A DNA stretch of 64,000 nt from contig NZ_FNIJ01000010.1 in the NCBI RefSeq assembly GCF_900103845.1, positions 62,001 through 126,000 of the forward strand, read 5' to 3'. This DNA comes from Pseudomonas jinjuensis (lineage in GTDB: Bacteria; Pseudomonadota; Gammaproteobacteria; Pseudomonadales; Pseudomonadaceae). Below, piece by piece: positions 1-8,922 of this stretch (within the stretch, counting starts at the first letter, position 1; each line of letters opens with the position of its first letter). The position numbers and the translations under genes are program-made. The notes under the pieces were generated by a model, which saw only the letters and a program-made list of their open reading frames with translations, made no database searches and had not been told where the DNA came from.

Positions 1-178
1 CTCCAGCGGCGCCGGTTCCGGCAGCCAGCACGCGATCGGTACCGGCGTGATCGGCGGCATGTTCACCGCGACCGTGCTGGCGATCTTCTGGGTGCCGCTG
101 TTCTATGTGCTGGTGAGCACCATGTTCAAGGACCGCGCGACCCGCGAGCAGTCCGCAGTCACCGAATCGGGGCATTGA
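1..178 (+). CDS. RND efflux transporter, C-terminal end only (MexB-like)
   Basis: Only the last 58 codons are in the window; the reading frame starts at base 2 and stops at 176-178. The translation contains [18 protein letters not shown] followed by a hydrophobic stretch ([16 protein letters not shown]) and a short charged tail. This is the usual last transmembrane helix of HAE1-family RND pumps such as MexB or TtgB, inner-membrane proton/drug antiporters. The next gene begins one base after the stop and encodes the matching outer-membrane channel, so the two are co-transcribed parts of one tripartite pump. By the close match of that channel to OprM, this is most likely the mexB gene of a mexAB-oprM operon, but too little of it is present to name it firmly. 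Confidence 0.85.
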   Translation, partial: SSGAGSGSQHAIGTGVIGGMFTATVLAIFWVPLFYVLVSTMFKDRATREQSAVTESGH

Positions 179-179
179 G

Positions 180-1613
180 ATGACCAAGACGCTACTTTCC
201 ACTGCCCTGGCCGCGGCGCTGCTTTCCGGCTGCTCGCTGATCCCGGAGTACCAGCGCCCGGCGGCGCCGGTGGCCGGCAGCTACAACGGCGCCCCGGCCG
301 ACAGCGCGGCGGTGAAGGCCGCCGACATCGGCTGGCGCGAGTACTTCAACGACCCGCAGCTGCAGCGCCTGATCGAAGTGGCGCTGCAGAACAACCGCGA
401 CCTGCGCGTCGCCGCGCTGAACGTCGAGGCGTTCCAGGCGCAGTACCGCATCCAGCGTGCCGATCTGTTCCCGGCGATCGACGCCAACGTCAGCGGCGTG
501 CGCCAGCGCGTGCCGGGCGACCTGTCGCAGACCGGCAGCCCGACCATCACCAGCCAGTACGGCGCGACCATCGGCACCACGGCCTGGGAGATCGACCTCT
601 TCGGCCGCCTGCGCAGCCTGCGCGACGCGGCGCTGGAACAGTACTTCGCCAGCACCGAGGCGCAGCGCAGCGTGCAGACCGCGCTGGTGGCCAGCGTGGC
701 CAACGCCTACCTGACCCTGCGCGCCGACCAGGCGCTGCTGCAGCTGACCCGCGACACCCTGGACACCTTCCAGAAGAGCTACGACCTGACCCGCCGCAGC
801 TACGAGGTGGGCGTGGCTTCCGCCCTCGACCTGCGCCAGGCGCAGACCTCGGTGGAAAGCACCCGGGCGACCCTGGCGCAGTACTCGCGGCTGGTGGTGC
901 AGGACCAGAATGCGCTGGTCCTGCTGCTCGGCAGCGGCCTGCCAGCGGACCTGCCGCAGGGTATGGAGCTGAACGCCGACCTGCTCGCCGACGTACCGGC
1001 CGGCCTGCCGTCCGACCTGCTGCAGCGGCGCCCGGACATCCTCCAGGCCGAGCACCAGCTGAAGGCGGCCAACGCCAACATCGGCGCGGCCCGCGCGGCG
1101 TTCTTCCCGAGCATCAGCCTGACCGCCAACGCCGGCTCGCTGAGCAGCGAACTGTCCGGCCTGTTCAAGGGCGGTTCCGGCAGCTGGCTGTTCCAGCCGC
1201 AGCTCAACCTGCCGATCTTCAACGCCGGCAGCCTGAAGGCCAGCCTGGACCTGGCCAGGGTGCAGAAGGACATCAACATCGCGCAGTACGAGAAGGCCAT
1301 CCAGATCGCTTTCTCCGAAGTGGCCGACGGCCTCGCCGCGCGCGCCACCTACAACGAGCAGCTGGACGCCCAGCGCGCCCTGGTGGAGGCCAGCGCCGAG
1401 TACTACGGGCTGGCGGAGAAGCGCTACCGCACCGGGGTGGACAACTACCTGACCCTGCTCGACGCCCAGCGCCTGCTGTTCAGCGCCCAGCAGCAGCTGA
1501 TCGGCGACCGTCTGGCCCAGCTGACCAGCGAGGTGAACCTGTACAAGGCCCTCGGCGGTGGCTGGGAGGAGCGCACGGCGAGCCAGGAGAGCACAGCGCA
1601 GCCCAGGGGGTGA
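180..1613 (+). CDS. oprM: Outer-membrane efflux channel lipoprotein, OprM type
   Basis: A 477-residue member of the TolC/NodT outer-membrane factor family. These form a trimeric beta-barrel with a long periplasmic alpha-helical tunnel that lets substrates from the RND pump leave the cell. The N-terminus is a lipoprotein signal with lipobox LSGC (Cys18), so the mature protein is probably lipidated. The two repeats of the family are visible: [14 protein letters not shown] and [12 protein letters not shown] in the second half, and the [13 protein letters not shown] and [13 protein letters not shown] helices. From memory the sequence tracks P. aeruginosa OprM along its whole length. The start codon follows the stop of the pump gene by one base, and an intrinsic terminator follows directly. 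OprM can also serve other pumps, so its partners may go beyond the gene next to it. Confidence 0.93.
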   Translation: MTKTLLSTALAAALLSGCSLIPEYQRPAAPVAGSYNGAPADSAAVKAADIGWREYFNDPQLQRLIEVALQNNRDLRVAALNVEAFQAQYRIQRADLFPAIDANVSGVRQRVPGDLSQTGSPTITSQYGATIGTTAWEIDLFGRLRSLRDAALEQYFASTEAQRSVQTALVASVANAYLTLRADQALLQLTRDTLDTFQKSYDLTRRSYEVGVASALDLRQAQTSVESTRATLAQYSRLVVQDQNALVLLLGSGLPADLPQGMELNADLLADVPAGLPSDLLQRRPDILQAEHQLKAANANIGAARAAFFPSISLTANAGSLSSELSGLFKGGSGSWLFQPQLNLPIFNAGSLKASLDLARVQKDINIAQYEKAIQIAFSEVADGLAARATYNEQLDAQRALVEASAEYYGLAEKRYRTGVDNYLTLLDAQRLLFSAQQQLIGDRLAQLTSEVNLYKALGGGWEERTASQESTAQPRG

Positions 1614-1628
1614 ACCCGCGCCACAACG

Positions 1629-1657
1629 AAAACGCCGCCCATTCGAGGCGGCGTTTT
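1629..1657 (+). terminator. Intrinsic terminator after oprM
   Basis: A perfect stem AAAACGCCGCC / GGCGGCGTTTT with a short loop ends in a run of T, 15 bases after the oprM stop codon. It closes the efflux-pump operon and, read the other way, could also stop transcripts from the minus strand. Confidence 0.9.
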
Positions 1658-1691
1658 GGTTTGTGGGGGCGGGGAGGAGTCGGGACGACGG

Positions 1692-1776
1692 TGGATAACG
1701 CTGGCGCGTTATTCACCCTACGCAATTGTAGGAGCACGCCATGCGTGCGATTCGCGGGCATGGCCCGCTCCTACAG
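1692..1776. repeat. Two intergenic repeats: GATAACGC-type hairpin and a REP pair
   Basis: Bases 1692-1719 hold GGATAACGCTGGCGCGTTAT plus a CCCTAC tail, a repeat with close copies near 50102 and 56802. Bases 1727-1776 hold two facing REP units, TGTAGGAGC...and its complement GCTCCTACA, separated by palindromic GC-rich arms. Such REP pairs are common extragenic elements in Pseudomonas; no gene is visible here. Confidence 0.8.
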
Positions 1777-2205
1777 TCCCCAGGGCCTGTGCGTCGCCGC
1801 CGGCTGGAGGTCGTTGGCCGCCAGCCAGTCCAGTGCGCACTGGCGCAGGCGGTCGGCCTGGTAGAGCTGCCAGGCCTGGAGGAGCACCGGATAGCCCATC
1901 AGCACATGGTGGAACGCCTTCACCGGCCGGCGGCCTTCCAGGGCGCTGGCGAGCGCGGCGTAGGCGTGCGGCTCGGCCACTTCGGGGAGGAAGTCGCGCA
2001 TCAGTTGCAGCGACTGCTCGGCGCTCAGGGGGTCGATGGGCAGCAGGCGTTCCGGTTCGTTTTCCAGCAGGTCGGCGAATTCCGCGGCGTTCTCGTCCAT
2101 GGCGGCGAGCACGACCTGGCCGTTGGCGAGATCGAAGTAATGGTCGACTCCCGGGGTGTCCAGGGCGACTGCAAGTTCGTCGAGGTCGATGGTCAGGGGG
2201 CGCAT
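1771..2205 (-). CDS. UPF0158 family protein
   Basis: A 144-residue acidic protein resembling the uncharacterised UPF0158 family. It has an N-terminal LTIDLDELAVAL segment, a central stretch matching the family in which the chain runs through DLLENEPERLLPIDP, and a tryptophan-containing C-terminal helix. The start at 2205 is chosen because GGAG lies 9 bases upstream; an in-frame ATG at 2220 has no Shine-Dalgarno sequence. No signal peptide or membrane segment is visible, so it is probably cytoplasmic. Its function is unknown. From memory the same neighbour sits beside the chemoreceptor in P. aeruginosa (PA5073-PA5072), so the position is conserved even though the job is not known. Confidence 0.7.
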   Translation of the reverse strand: MRPLTIDLDELAVALDTPGVDHYFDLANGQVVLAAMDENAAEFADLLENEPERLLPIDPLSAEQSLQLMRDFLPEVAEPHAYAALASALEGRRPVKAFHHVLMGYPVLLQAWQLYQADRLRQCALDWLAANDLQPAATHRPWGL

Positions 2206-2302
2206 GGTCTCGATCTCCATTGGGACGTGACCATGATCCTACGCCAGGATGACGGGCATGTGTCGCAACCTGTCCCGCCATTGGCGAGACAGGTTGCCGC
2301 TC

Positions 2303-3886
2303 TTATAGGCGGAAGCGCCCCACCTGCAGCTGCAGATCGTTCCCCAGCCGCGCCAGTTCGTTGCTCGAAGTGGCGGTCTGTTCGCTGGCGGCGGCGGACT
2401 GGTCGGCGATCTCGCGGACTTGGCTGACGCTGCGGTTGATCTCGTCGGCGACGCTGCTCTGCTGTTCGGCGGCGGAGGCGATCTGCAGGTTCATGCCCTG
2501 GATCTCGGCCACCGAGCGGACGATGCTTTCCAGCGTTTCGCCGGTGCGGCGGGTCAGCTCCACCGAGCTGCCGGTCAGGCGGCGGCTGTCCTCCATCATC
2601 GTCGCCGCTTCCTGGGCGCCCTGCTGCAGGCCGGCGATCAGCGTCTCGATCTCGGCGGTGGACTGCTGGGTGCGCCGGGCCAGGCCGCGCACCTCGTCGG
2701 CGACCACCGCGAAGCCGCGCCCGGCATCGCCGGCGCGTGCCGCTTCGATGGCGGCGTTGAGCGCCAGCAGGTTGGTCTGCTCGGCCACCGACTTGATCAC
2801 GTCGAGCACGCTGCCGATCTTCTGGCTTTCGCTCCTCAGGCGCTCCATGGCGGCGGCGGAGCGCTCCACTTCGGCGGCCAGCAGGTCGATCTGCACCATG
2901 GCTTCGCCTACCACCCGGTCGCCCTGGCGCGCCTGCTGGTCGGCCTGCTGGGCGGCGGCGGAAGCCTGTTCGGCGTTGCGCGCGACTTCCTGCACGGTGG
3001 CGGCCATTTCGTGGATGGCGCTGGCGACCTGCTCGGTCTCGATGCGCTGGCTGTTGACCCCGGCGCGGGTCTGCTCGGTGACCGCCGAGAGTTCGTCGGC
3101 CGCGGTGGCCAGCTGGCTGACGCTGCCGCCGATATGGCCGACCAGCTCGGCCAGGCTGTCGCGCATGCGCTGCATGCTGCGTTGCAACTGGCCCAGTTCG
3201 TCGAGGCGCTGGTCGTCGGGATGGCGGGCGAAGCTGCGGGTCAGGTCGCCCCGCGCGATGCTTTCGGCAAGCTCCAGCGCCTTGCCCAGCGGACGCATGA
3301 TCGACTTGTTGATGGCCCACACCGAGAGCACGCCGAACGCCAGCGCGAACAGGGTGTAGAAGATCTGCCGCTGGAGGGCCGCGGCAACGTCCTGGTCGCG
3401 CTGTTGCAACGTCCGGTCATACAGCGCGACACCGCTGTCCAGCATGGCGGCGGTCACCTGTTCCAGCTGCCGGTAGATGCCCTGGTCCGCGTCGCGCTCC
3501 GGGCCGGCGCGGAGCAGTGCGCCGGCGGCGCTGCGATAGGCTTCGACTCCCCGCTGGACGGCTGCGAGCTTGTCGCGGTCGAGATCGTCGGCGCCGAGCT
3601 TGTCCTTCACCAGCGCCAGCATCTGCTCGCCGAGTTGCTGCAAGCGGGCGCCTTGCGCCGCTTCGCCTTCCAGACGGTATTCCAGGAGGGTGCGTTCGGC
3701 CCGCTGGCCCAGGTCCATGAGCTGGGTGATGCTGACCAGCTGCTCGCCGCGCTCGGACTGCAGGTTCACGGTGCGAATGTTGCCGAGCATGAGCAGCACG
3801 GTCATGAGCAGCGGAATGCTGAAACCGAGGATCAGCTTGCGGCTGATCGGCAGGCCGCGGTACTTGAACACCAACCAATTCAACAT
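2303..3886 (-). CDS. Methyl-accepting chemotaxis protein
   Basis: A 527-residue transmembrane chemoreceptor. TM1 spans about residues 18-36, a periplasmic ligand domain of about 135 residues follows, TM2 spans about 174-192, and then come a HAMP domain and a long cytoplasmic signalling coiled coil. The hairpin tip, with [18 protein letters not shown] and [13 protein letters not shown], is intact. There is no CheR-binding pentapeptide at the C-terminus. The start at 3886 is chosen because GGGAG precedes it and TM1 follows correctly; upstream codons belong to a structured leader. A sigma-28 promoter lies about 120 bases upstream, so it is expressed with the flagellar class. The ligand is unknown. 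The syntenic P. aeruginosa receptor (PA5072/McpK, from memory) has a larger helical bimodular sensor, so a 2-oxoglutarate ligand should not be assumed. Confidence 0.92.
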   Translation of the reverse strand: MLNWLVFKYRGLPISRKLILGFSIPLLMTVLLMLGNIRTVNLQSERGEQLVSITQLMDLGQRAERTLLEYRLEGEAAQGARLQQLGEQMLALVKDKLGADDLDRDKLAAVQRGVEAYRSAAGALLRAGPERDADQGIYRQLEQVTAAMLDSGVALYDRTLQQRDQDVAAALQRQIFYTLFALAFGVLSVWAINKSIMRPLGKALELAESIARGDLTRSFARHPDDQRLDELGQLQRSMQRMRDSLAELVGHIGGSVSQLATAADELSAVTEQTRAGVNSQRIETEQVASAIHEMAATVQEVARNAEQASAAAQQADQQARQGDRVVGEAMVQIDLLAAEVERSAAAMERLRSESQKIGSVLDVIKSVAEQTNLLALNAAIEAARAGDAGRGFAVVADEVRGLARRTQQSTAEIETLIAGLQQGAQEAATMMEDSRRLTGSSVELTRRTGETLESIVRSVAEIQGMNLQIASAAEQQSSVADEINRSVSQVREIADQSAAASEQTATSSNELARLGNDLQLQVGRFRL

Positions 3887-4000
3887 GTGGATATCTCCCG
3901 GCAGGCCATGGGCGTGGCAGCCCATGGCGATCATGTTCGAGGCGAGGCTCTTGTTGTCTCCGGGCAGGCGAGTGCTCTCGCCCCGGACGCATCTTCGTGC
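3887..4000 (-). other. Structured 5' leader of the chemoreceptor mRNA
   Basis: Between the predicted sigma-28 start point (about 4000) and the ATG there are three hairpins. The first (CCCC-T-GACGCA...TGCGTC-C-GGGG) sits at the very 5' end. The second is GGCGAG/CTCGCC. The third (3905-3928) is a perfect 9-base repeat GCCATGGGC/GCCCATGGC ending 18 bases before the start codon. I do not recognise a known riboswitch consensus. Stabilisation of the mRNA or control of translation are both possible. Confidence 0.5.
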
Positions 4001-4008
4001 GTCAGGGG

Positions 4009-4035
4009 TTATCGGCGGGGTTTTCTGGAACTTCA
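4009..4035 (-). promoter_or_regulatory. Sigma-28 (FliA) promoter of the chemoreceptor gene
   Basis: On the minus strand TGAAGTTC is followed by exactly 11 bases and then GCCGATAA. This matches the flagellar sigma consensus TAAAGTTT-N11-GCCGATAA, with the -10 element perfect. Confidence 0.85.
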
Positions 4036-4083
4036 GTGCGAAATTGCGCGGGGCTTTTGGCAAGAGGGCCTACGCAAATATGG

Positions 4084-4280
4084 GTCGCGGGCATGGCCCG
4101 CTCCTACAGGAGCGCGCAGATATGGTTGGTGGCGTCGAGTTGGTTTTTTGTAGGAGCAACTGTCTTGGCATCTCAGCGCATTTTGTTCGCGAGCAAGGGC
4201 TAGGCGCCCCCCTCGTTCCTACGAAAAGCACCGCGGCCCTGGACTACCTGTAGGAGCGGGCCATGCCCGCGAACAATCCG
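4084..4280. repeat. Cluster of REP elements, one with a loop insertion
   Basis: This gene-free stretch holds a REP half (GCGGGCATGGCCCGCTCCTAC) at 4088-4108, a GTAGGAGC core at 4149, an unusual unit at 4185-4222 and a REP at 4249-4275. The 4185-4222 unit is GTTCGCGAGCAAGG-GCTAGGCGCCCC-CCTCGTTCCTAC: the arms of an ordinary REP are split by a loop insertion around GCTAGGCGCC. Bases 4201-4257 recur at 50201-50257 with two mismatches. Confidence 0.8.
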
Positions 4281-4322
4281 TCCGGCGAATCCGAGGCTGT
4301 TTGTCTCGCGGGGTAATGCTGC

Positions 4323-5030
4323 TCAGAACAGCCGGGCGAGCAGGGCGGTGACGGCGGTTTCCACGCGCAGGATGCGCGCGCCGAGCTGCACCGGGGCGAG
4401 GCCGGCTTCGCGCAGCTTGTCCACTTCGTAGGGAATCCAGCCGCCTTCCGGGCCGATCGCCAGGGTCACCGGCCGCTCGACGGCGCGCGGGCAGGCCGGC
4501 CAGGGGCCGGGGTGGCCGATCAGGCCGAGGCTGCCGTCGGCCATGGCCGGCAGGCGGTCCTCGACGAAGGGCTTGAAGCGCTTCTCGATGATCACTTCCG
4601 GAAGCACGGTGTCGCGCGCCTGTTCCAGGCCGAGGACCAGTTGCTCGCGGACCGCCGCCGGATCGAGGAAGGGCGTCTGCCAGAAGCTCTTTTCCACCCG
4701 GTAGCTGTTCAGCAGCACCAGGCGCGGCACGCCCATGGCGGCGACGGTCTGCAGCACCCGGCGGAGCATCTTCGGCCGCGGCAGGGCGAGCAGCAGGGTG
4801 ATCGGCAGCTTGGCCGGCGGCGGCTGGTCGAAGCTCACCGCCAGTTCCGCCTGTTCCCGCGTCAGCTGCAATATGCGGCCTTCGCCCATCAGCCCGCCGA
4901 GGCGGCCGACGCGCAGGCTGTCGCCGCTTTCCGCGCGGTGCACTTCATGCAGGTGGGTCAGGCGGCGGTCGCGCAGGATGACGCGGTCCGCCGCGACGAA
5001 GTCGGCGTCGTCGAGCAGCAGCAGGTTCAC
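4323..5030 (-). CDS. rsmE: 16S rRNA m3U1498 methyltransferase RsmE
   Basis: A 235-residue SPOUT-class methyltransferase that methylates N3 of U1498 of 16S rRNA using S-adenosylmethionine. The N-terminal PUA-like part (residues 1-70) and the C-terminal knotted domain are both present. The SAM-binding knot motifs LAIGPEGGW and [11 protein letters not shown] lie near residues 190-230, as the family requires. The start codon is GTG at 5030, overlapping the tatC stop by four bases (GTGA), so it is translationally coupled to tatC. Its place after tatABC matches P. aeruginosa from memory. Confidence 0.92.
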   Translation of the reverse strand: MNLLLLDDADFVAADRVILRDRRLTHLHEVHRAESGDSLRVGRLGGLMGEGRILQLTREQAELAVSFDQPPPAKLPITLLLALPRPKMLRRVLQTVAAMGVPRLVLLNSYRVEKSFWQTPFLDPAAVREQLVLGLEQARDTVLPEVIIEKRFKPFVEDRLPAMADGSLGLIGHPGPWPACPRAVERPVTLAIGPEGGWIPYEVDKLREAGLAPVQLGARILRVETAVTALLARLF

Positions 5031-5824
5031 GGGCGGGTGGCCGGCGGCTGGTCGCTATCGCTGCTGGCGTCTTCCTCGCCGGGCGTGCGCTTGCGGATCA
5101 GCCGGCTGAACAGCAGGCCGGTCTCGAACAGCATCCACATCGGCACCGCCAGCAGGGTCTGCGACAGCGGGTCGGGCGGGGTGAGGATCATGCCGACCAC
5201 GAAGCAGCCGATGATCACGTACGGACGGATCTTCACCAGGTATTCGACGTTGACGATGCCGACCCACACCAGCAGCACGGTGGCCACCGGGATCTCGAAG
5301 GTCAGGCCGAAGGCGAACAGCAGGGTGAGGAAGTCCAGGTAGCTGTTGATGTCGGTCATCGGCGTCACCCCTGCCGGGGCCGAGCCGATGAAGAAGTGGA
5401 ACATCAACGGGAACACCAGGAAGTAGGCGAAGGCCATCCCGGCGTAGAACAGGATGATGCTCGCCACCAGCATGGGCAGGGCGATGCGCTTCTCGTGCTT
5501 GTACAGGCCGGGCGCGATGAAGCCCCAGATCTGGCCGAGGATGACCGGCATCGACAGCAGCACGGCGACGATCATGGTCAGCTTGAGCGGCGCGAGGAAC
5601 GCCGAGGCCGGGTCGATGGCGATCATGGTCGCGCCTTCCGGGAGGAAGCGGCGCAGCGGCTCGGAGGCCATGGTGTAGATCTGCTGCGAGAAGTACAGCA
5701 GGCCGAGGAAGATCACGAACACCGCGATCACGCAGCGCAGCAGGCGTGTACGCAGCTCGGTGAGGTGCGAGACCAGCGGCATTTCCTGGTCGTTCTCGGG
5801 CTGGTCGGGTTTTTCGTCGCTCAT
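5027..5824 (-). CDS. tatC: Sec-independent protein translocase TatC
   Basis: A 265-residue polytopic inner-membrane protein, the signal-peptide receptor of the twin-arginine pathway, which exports folded proteins. The N-terminal motif [12 protein letters not shown] and the conserved FxxPL / [22 protein letters not shown] region before TM3 are present. Six hydrophobic segments can be drawn, and a charged acidic tail ends the protein. The ATG overlaps the tatB stop by four bases, and its own stop overlaps the GTG of rsmE, so tatA-tatB-tatC-rsmE read as one operon. Confidence 0.96.
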   Translation of the reverse strand: MSDEKPDQPENDQEMPLVSHLTELRTRLLRCVIAVFVIFLGLLYFSQQIYTMASEPLRRFLPEGATMIAIDPASAFLAPLKLTMIVAVLLSMPVILGQIWGFIAPGLYKHEKRIALPMLVASIILFYAGMAFAYFLVFPLMFHFFIGSAPAGVTPMTDINSYLDFLTLLFAFGLTFEIPVATVLLVWVGIVNVEYLVKIRPYVIIGCFVVGMILTPPDPLSQTLLAVPMWMLFETGLLFSRLIRKRTPGEEDASSDSDQPPATRP

Positions 5825-6222
5825 GGATTACGCGGCGTCTCGGAAACGGAGGGCGTCTGGCTGGCGCTGGCCGGCGCTGCCGGGGCGGCGGAAGGCGTGG
5901 CCGTGGTGGTCTCGCCGGCGACGGGCGTGGCCGCCGCGGGGCTGGCGGGCGTCTCGGCTGGCGGTTGCTGGCCGGTCAGCGGGGCCATCAGCTTCTGCGC
6001 CTCGCGCTCCATCGACAGGATGTGCTCGTTGTGCAGCTGCCGGCGGATTTCGTCGGCGCCGATCTCGCGCTCCACTTCCTGCTTGATCGAGTTGAAGCTG
6101 CGGCGCAGCCGGCCGATCCACAGGCCCGCGGTGCGCGCGGCGCCGGGCAGGCGCTCGGGGCCGAGCACCAGCAGGGCGACCAGGCCGACCAGCAGCAGTT
6201 CGCTGAAGCCGATACCGAACAT
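5821..6222 (-). CDS. tatB: Sec-independent protein translocase TatB
   Basis: A 133-residue protein with the TatB pattern. A short N-terminal membrane helix begins [20 protein letters not shown] and is followed by the GPERLPxAARTAG hinge, an amphipathic helix, and a long flexible Ala/Thr/Pro-rich tail. TatB binds twin-arginine signal peptides together with TatC. The gene lies three bases after the tatA stop and overlaps tatC by four bases. Confidence 0.95.
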   Translation of the reverse strand: MFGIGFSELLLVGLVALLVLGPERLPGAARTAGLWIGRLRRSFNSIKQEVEREIGADEIRRQLHNEHILSMEREAQKLMAPLTGQQPPAETPASPAAATPVAGETTTATPSAAPAAPASASQTPSVSETPRNP

Positions 6223-6225
6223 CCG

Positions 6226-6468
6226 TCAGTCCTTGCGCGCCGGCTCTTCGACCTTGCGCGCCTGGCCTTCGATGGTGTTCGGCTGGTTCAGCGGCGGGTT
6301 GTTCGGGGTCTGTTCGTCCTTCTGCTCTTCCTCGGTGTTCATCGCCTTGCGGAAGCCCTTGATCGCTTCGCCGACGTCCGAACCCAGGTTCTTCAGGCGC
6401 TTGGTGCCGAATACCAGGATCACCACGATCAGGATGACCAGCCAGTGTTTCCAGTCGAAAATGCCCAT
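6226..6468 (-). CDS. tatA: Sec-independent protein translocase TatA
   Basis: An 80-residue protein, the pore-forming subunit of the Tat translocon. It starts [20 protein letters not shown], then shows the [24 protein letters not shown] hinge and amphipathic helix typical of TatA, and a polar Pro/Asn/Glu-rich tail. The ATG at 6468 is chosen because AGGAG lies eight bases upstream; longer in-frame extensions have no family support. It follows hisE by 26 bases, a his-tat order also found in other pseudomonads. Confidence 0.95.
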   Translation of the reverse strand: MGIFDWKHWLVILIVVILVFGTKRLKNLGSDVGEAIKGFRKAMNTEEEQKDEQTPNNPPLNQPNTIEGQARKVEEPARKD

Positions 6469-6494
6469 GTTGCTCTCCTCGTTATCGTTCGCGC

Positions 6495-6833
6495 TCAGGC
6501 CGAAGGCTGGCGCGCCGCTTTCTCGTCGTGGCCGGACAGGCCGAAGCGGCGATCCAGTTCGTCCAGTACCGCCTGCGGATGCTGGCCGAGGGCGGCGAGC
6601 ATGACCAGCGAGTGGAACCAGAGATCGGCGGTTTCGTAGATCAGGTCGGAACAATCGCCGCTGGTGGCGGCGTCCTTGGCGGCGAGGATGGTTTCCACCG
6701 ATTCCTCGCCGAGCTTTTCCAGGATCTTGTTCAGCCCCTTGTGGTACAGGCTGGCGACGTAGGAGCTGTCCGGCGCGGCATTCTTGCGCGCTTCGAGGAC
6801 TTCCGCCAGGCGGGCCAGGGTATCAGTGCTCAT
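6495..6833 (-). CDS. hisE: Phosphoribosyl-ATP pyrophosphatase HisE
   Basis: A 112-residue all-alpha MazG-like pyrophosphohydrolase that converts PR-ATP to PR-AMP, the second step of histidine synthesis. The motif region [15 protein letters not shown] supplies the metal-binding glutamates, and [17 protein letters not shown] completes the fold. It is a separate protein from HisI, as in other pseudomonads, and overlaps the end of hisI by 11 bases, so the two are coupled. Confidence 0.95.
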   Translation of the reverse strand: MSTDTLARLAEVLEARKNAAPDSSYVASLYHKGLNKILEKLGEESVETILAAKDAATSGDCSDLIYETADLWFHSLVMLAALGQHPQAVLDELDRRFGLSGHDEKAARQPSA

Positions 6834-7233
6834 GCTTGTGTTCCGCGGCGTGGTGGTAGATCGCGTCGGGGTCCTTCAGCACCGGGTCGACGGTGCGCCA
6901 GGCGCCATTTTCGTAGACGCGGTAGAAGCAGCTCTCGCGGCCGGTATGGCAGGCGATGCCGCCGAGCTGCTCGACCATCAGGATCACCACGTCGGCGTCG
7001 CAGTCCAGGCGCAGCTCGTGCAGCTTCTGCACGTGGCCGGACTCCTCGCCCTTGCGCCAGAGCTTGCCGCGCGAGCGCGACCAGTAGATGGCGCGGTTCT
7101 CGGCGGCGGTCAGGGCGAGGGCCTCGCGGTTCATCCAGGCCATCATCAGCACGCGGCCGGTCTGATGGTCCTGGGCGATCGCCGGGACCAGTCCATCGGC
7201 ATTCCAGTGAATTTCGTCCAGCCAGTCTTTCAT
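6823..7233 (-). CDS. hisI: Phosphoribosyl-AMP cyclohydrolase HisI
   Basis: A 136-residue enzyme of histidine synthesis that opens the adenine ring of PR-AMP. The family signature is clear: [44 protein letters not shown], and [12 protein letters not shown], with the zinc and magnesium ligands (Cys and Asp in [13 protein letters not shown]). The ATG at 7233 begins [11 protein letters not shown], which fits the family; the codons upstream to 7269 do not. The C-terminus is His-rich ([10 protein letters not shown]). It lies upstream of hisE and overlaps it. Confidence 0.95.
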   Translation of the reverse strand: MKDWLDEIHWNADGLVPAIAQDHQTGRVLMMAWMNREALALTAAENRAIYWSRSRGKLWRKGEESGHVQKLHELRLDCDADVVILMVEQLGGIACHTGRESCFYRVYENGAWRTVDPVLKDPDAIYHHAAEHKHEH

Positions 7234-7320
7234 CGTCGATTCCGTACTGCGGGCGGTTGCGTCGCCCACGGCGAAGGCAACCAGTCAGTTGGTTAGTGTG
7301 CCAGCGGCAACGGCCACTGG

Positions 7321-8922
7321 CTATCGGCGCAGGATCAGATATAGACCGCCGGCCAGCATCGCCCACGCCGGCCAGGCCGCCAGGCTGTGGGTGGCGAGGC
7401 CGGTTTCCGCCGCGCCGATGACCAGCAGCGCGCCGATCGCCGGGCCGGCCCAGTCGCGCTGCCGCCGTCGCTCCGGCAGCGTCTCGTTCCGTGCATGCGG
7501 CTGCGACAGGCGCTCCAGGGTGTCGCGGGTCATCTGCGCCAGGTGCGGCACCTGCTCGACCTGCTGCTGGAAGTTGCGCAGCAGCTGGCCGGGGCTCACG
7601 CGGTCGCGCATCCAGCGTTCGAGGAAGGGCTGCGCGGTGGTCCACAGGTCGAGGTCCGGATAGAGCTGGCGGCCGAGGCCCTCGATGTTCAGCAGGGTCT
7701 TCTGCAGCAGCACCAGCTGCGGCTGCACTTCCATGTTGAAGCGCCGCGCGGTCTGGAACAGGCGCAGCAGCACCTGGCCGAAGGAGATGTCCTTCAGCGG
7801 CTTCTCGAAGATCGGCTCGCAGACGGTGCGGATCGCCGCCTCGAAGTCGTTGACCCGGGTTTCCGCCGGTACCCAGCCGGAGTCGATGTGCAGCTGCGCG
7901 ACCTTGCGGTAGTCGCGCTTGAAGAAGGCGATCAGGTTGCGCGCCAGGTAGTTCTGGTCCTCGTCGGTGAGGCTGCCGACGATGCCGCAGTCCACCGCGA
8001 TGTACTGCGGGCTCCAGGGCGTGCGGGTGCTGACGAAGATGTTGCCGGGGTGCATGTCGGCGTGGAAGAAGCTGTCGCGGAACACCTGGGTGAAGAAGAT
8101 CTCCACGCCGCGCTCGGCCAGCGCCTTGAAGTCGGTGCGCTGGTCGCGCAGGACCTCCAGGTCGGTGACCGGGATGCCGTAGATGCGCTCCATCACCAGC
8201 ACCTTCGGCCGGCAGAAGTCCCAATACACCTGCGGCACGTAGAGCAGCGGCGAGCCGTCGAAGTTGCGCCGCAGCTGGCTGGCGTTGGCGGCTTCGCGGA
8301 GCAGGTCGAGTTCGTCGTAGATGACCTTCTCGTAGTCGCTGACCACTTCCACCGGATGCAGGCGGCGGGCGTCGCTGGAGATGCGTTCGGCGATGCGGGC
8401 GATGACGAACAGCCAGGCGATGTCGGCGCGGATCACCGGCTTGAGGTTCGGCCGGATCACCTTGACCACCACCTCCTCGCCGGTCTTCAGCTGCGCGGCG
8501 TGGACCTGGGCGACCGAGGCCGAGGCCAGCGGTTCGCGCTCGAAGCGGGCGAAGATCTGCTCGACCTTGGCCCCGAGCTGTTCCTCGATGCGCGCCACGG
8601 CCTGTTCCGGCGGGAAGGGCGGGACCTTGTCCTGCAGGCGCGCCAGTTCGGCGGCGATGTCGTCGGGCAGCAGGTCGCGGCGGGTGGAGAGGATCTGGCC
8701 GAACTTGATGAAGATCGGTCCGAGGTCCTCCAGGGCCAGGCGCAGGCGTGCGCCGCGGGTCAGCTCCAGCTTGCGCCGCGGCAGCCAGCGCCACGGCAGC
8801 AGGCCGCCGAGCAGGCGCAGCCACCAGGGCAGTACGGGGAGATCGAGAACCAGGTCGTCGAGTCGGTAGCGGATCGCCACGCGCTGGATGCGCAGCAGGC
8901 GGCGGAGGGCGAGCAGCTTCAT
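7321..8922 (-). CDS. ubiB: Ubiquinone biosynthesis kinase-like protein UbiB
   Basis: A 533-residue ABC1/ADCK/UbiB atypical kinase-like ATPase needed for ubiquinone synthesis. The KxGQ region reads [16 protein letters not shown], the Ala-rich nucleotide loop reads [13 protein letters not shown], and the catalytic and metal sites are visible as [10 protein letters not shown] and VDCGIVGSL. Two hydrophobic helices close the protein (GAAETG...LAGGLYLIL), which anchor it in the inner membrane. The ATG overlaps the ubiJ stop by four bases, so ubiE-ubiJ-ubiB form a coupled operon. Confidence 0.96.
   Translation of the reverse strand: MKLLALRRLLRIQRVAIRYRLDDLVLDLPVLPWWLRLLGGLLPWRWLPRRKLELTRGARLRLALEDLGPIFIKFGQILSTRRDLLPDDIAAELARLQDKVPPFPPEQAVARIEEQLGAKVEQIFARFEREPLASASVAQVHAAQLKTGEEVVVKVIRPNLKPVIRADIAWLFVIARIAERISSDARRLHPVEVVSDYEKVIYDELDLLREAANASQLRRNFDGSPLLYVPQVYWDFCRPKVLVMERIYGIPVTDLEVLRDQRTDFKALAERGVEIFFTQVFRDSFFHADMHPGNIFVSTRTPWSPQYIAVDCGIVGSLTDEDQNYLARNLIAFFKRDYRKVAQLHIDSGWVPAETRVNDFEAAIRTVCEPIFEKPLKDISFGQVLLRLFQTARRFNMEVQPQLVLLQKTLLNIEGLGRQLYPDLDLWTTAQPFLERWMRDRVSPGQLLRNFQQQVEQVPHLAQMTRDTLERLSQPHARNETLPERRRQRDWAGPAIGALLVIGAAETGLATHSLAAWPAWAMLAGGLYLILRR

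Noticed and set aside
1656-2252. Plus-strand frame opposite the UPF0158 gene
   Set aside because: It crosses the REP pair and has Arg/Pro/Gly-rich low-complexity translation; the minus-strand UPF0158 protein explains the region.
3961-4020. Known riboswitch (for example c-di-GMP) in the chemoreceptor leader
   Set aside because: The stems are clear but the conserved loop and receptor sequences of the c-di-GMP classes I know are not present.
2420-4153. Long open frames antisense to known genes (also 12738-14681, 15639-17771, 47451-50021 and 52006-54591, plus strand)
   Set aside because: They mirror the chemoreceptor, phaC2, phaC1, the siderophore receptor and glcB. Their translations are low-complexity (rich in Ala, Gly, Arg, Gln, His), as expected for the complement of high-GC codons, and show no family match.
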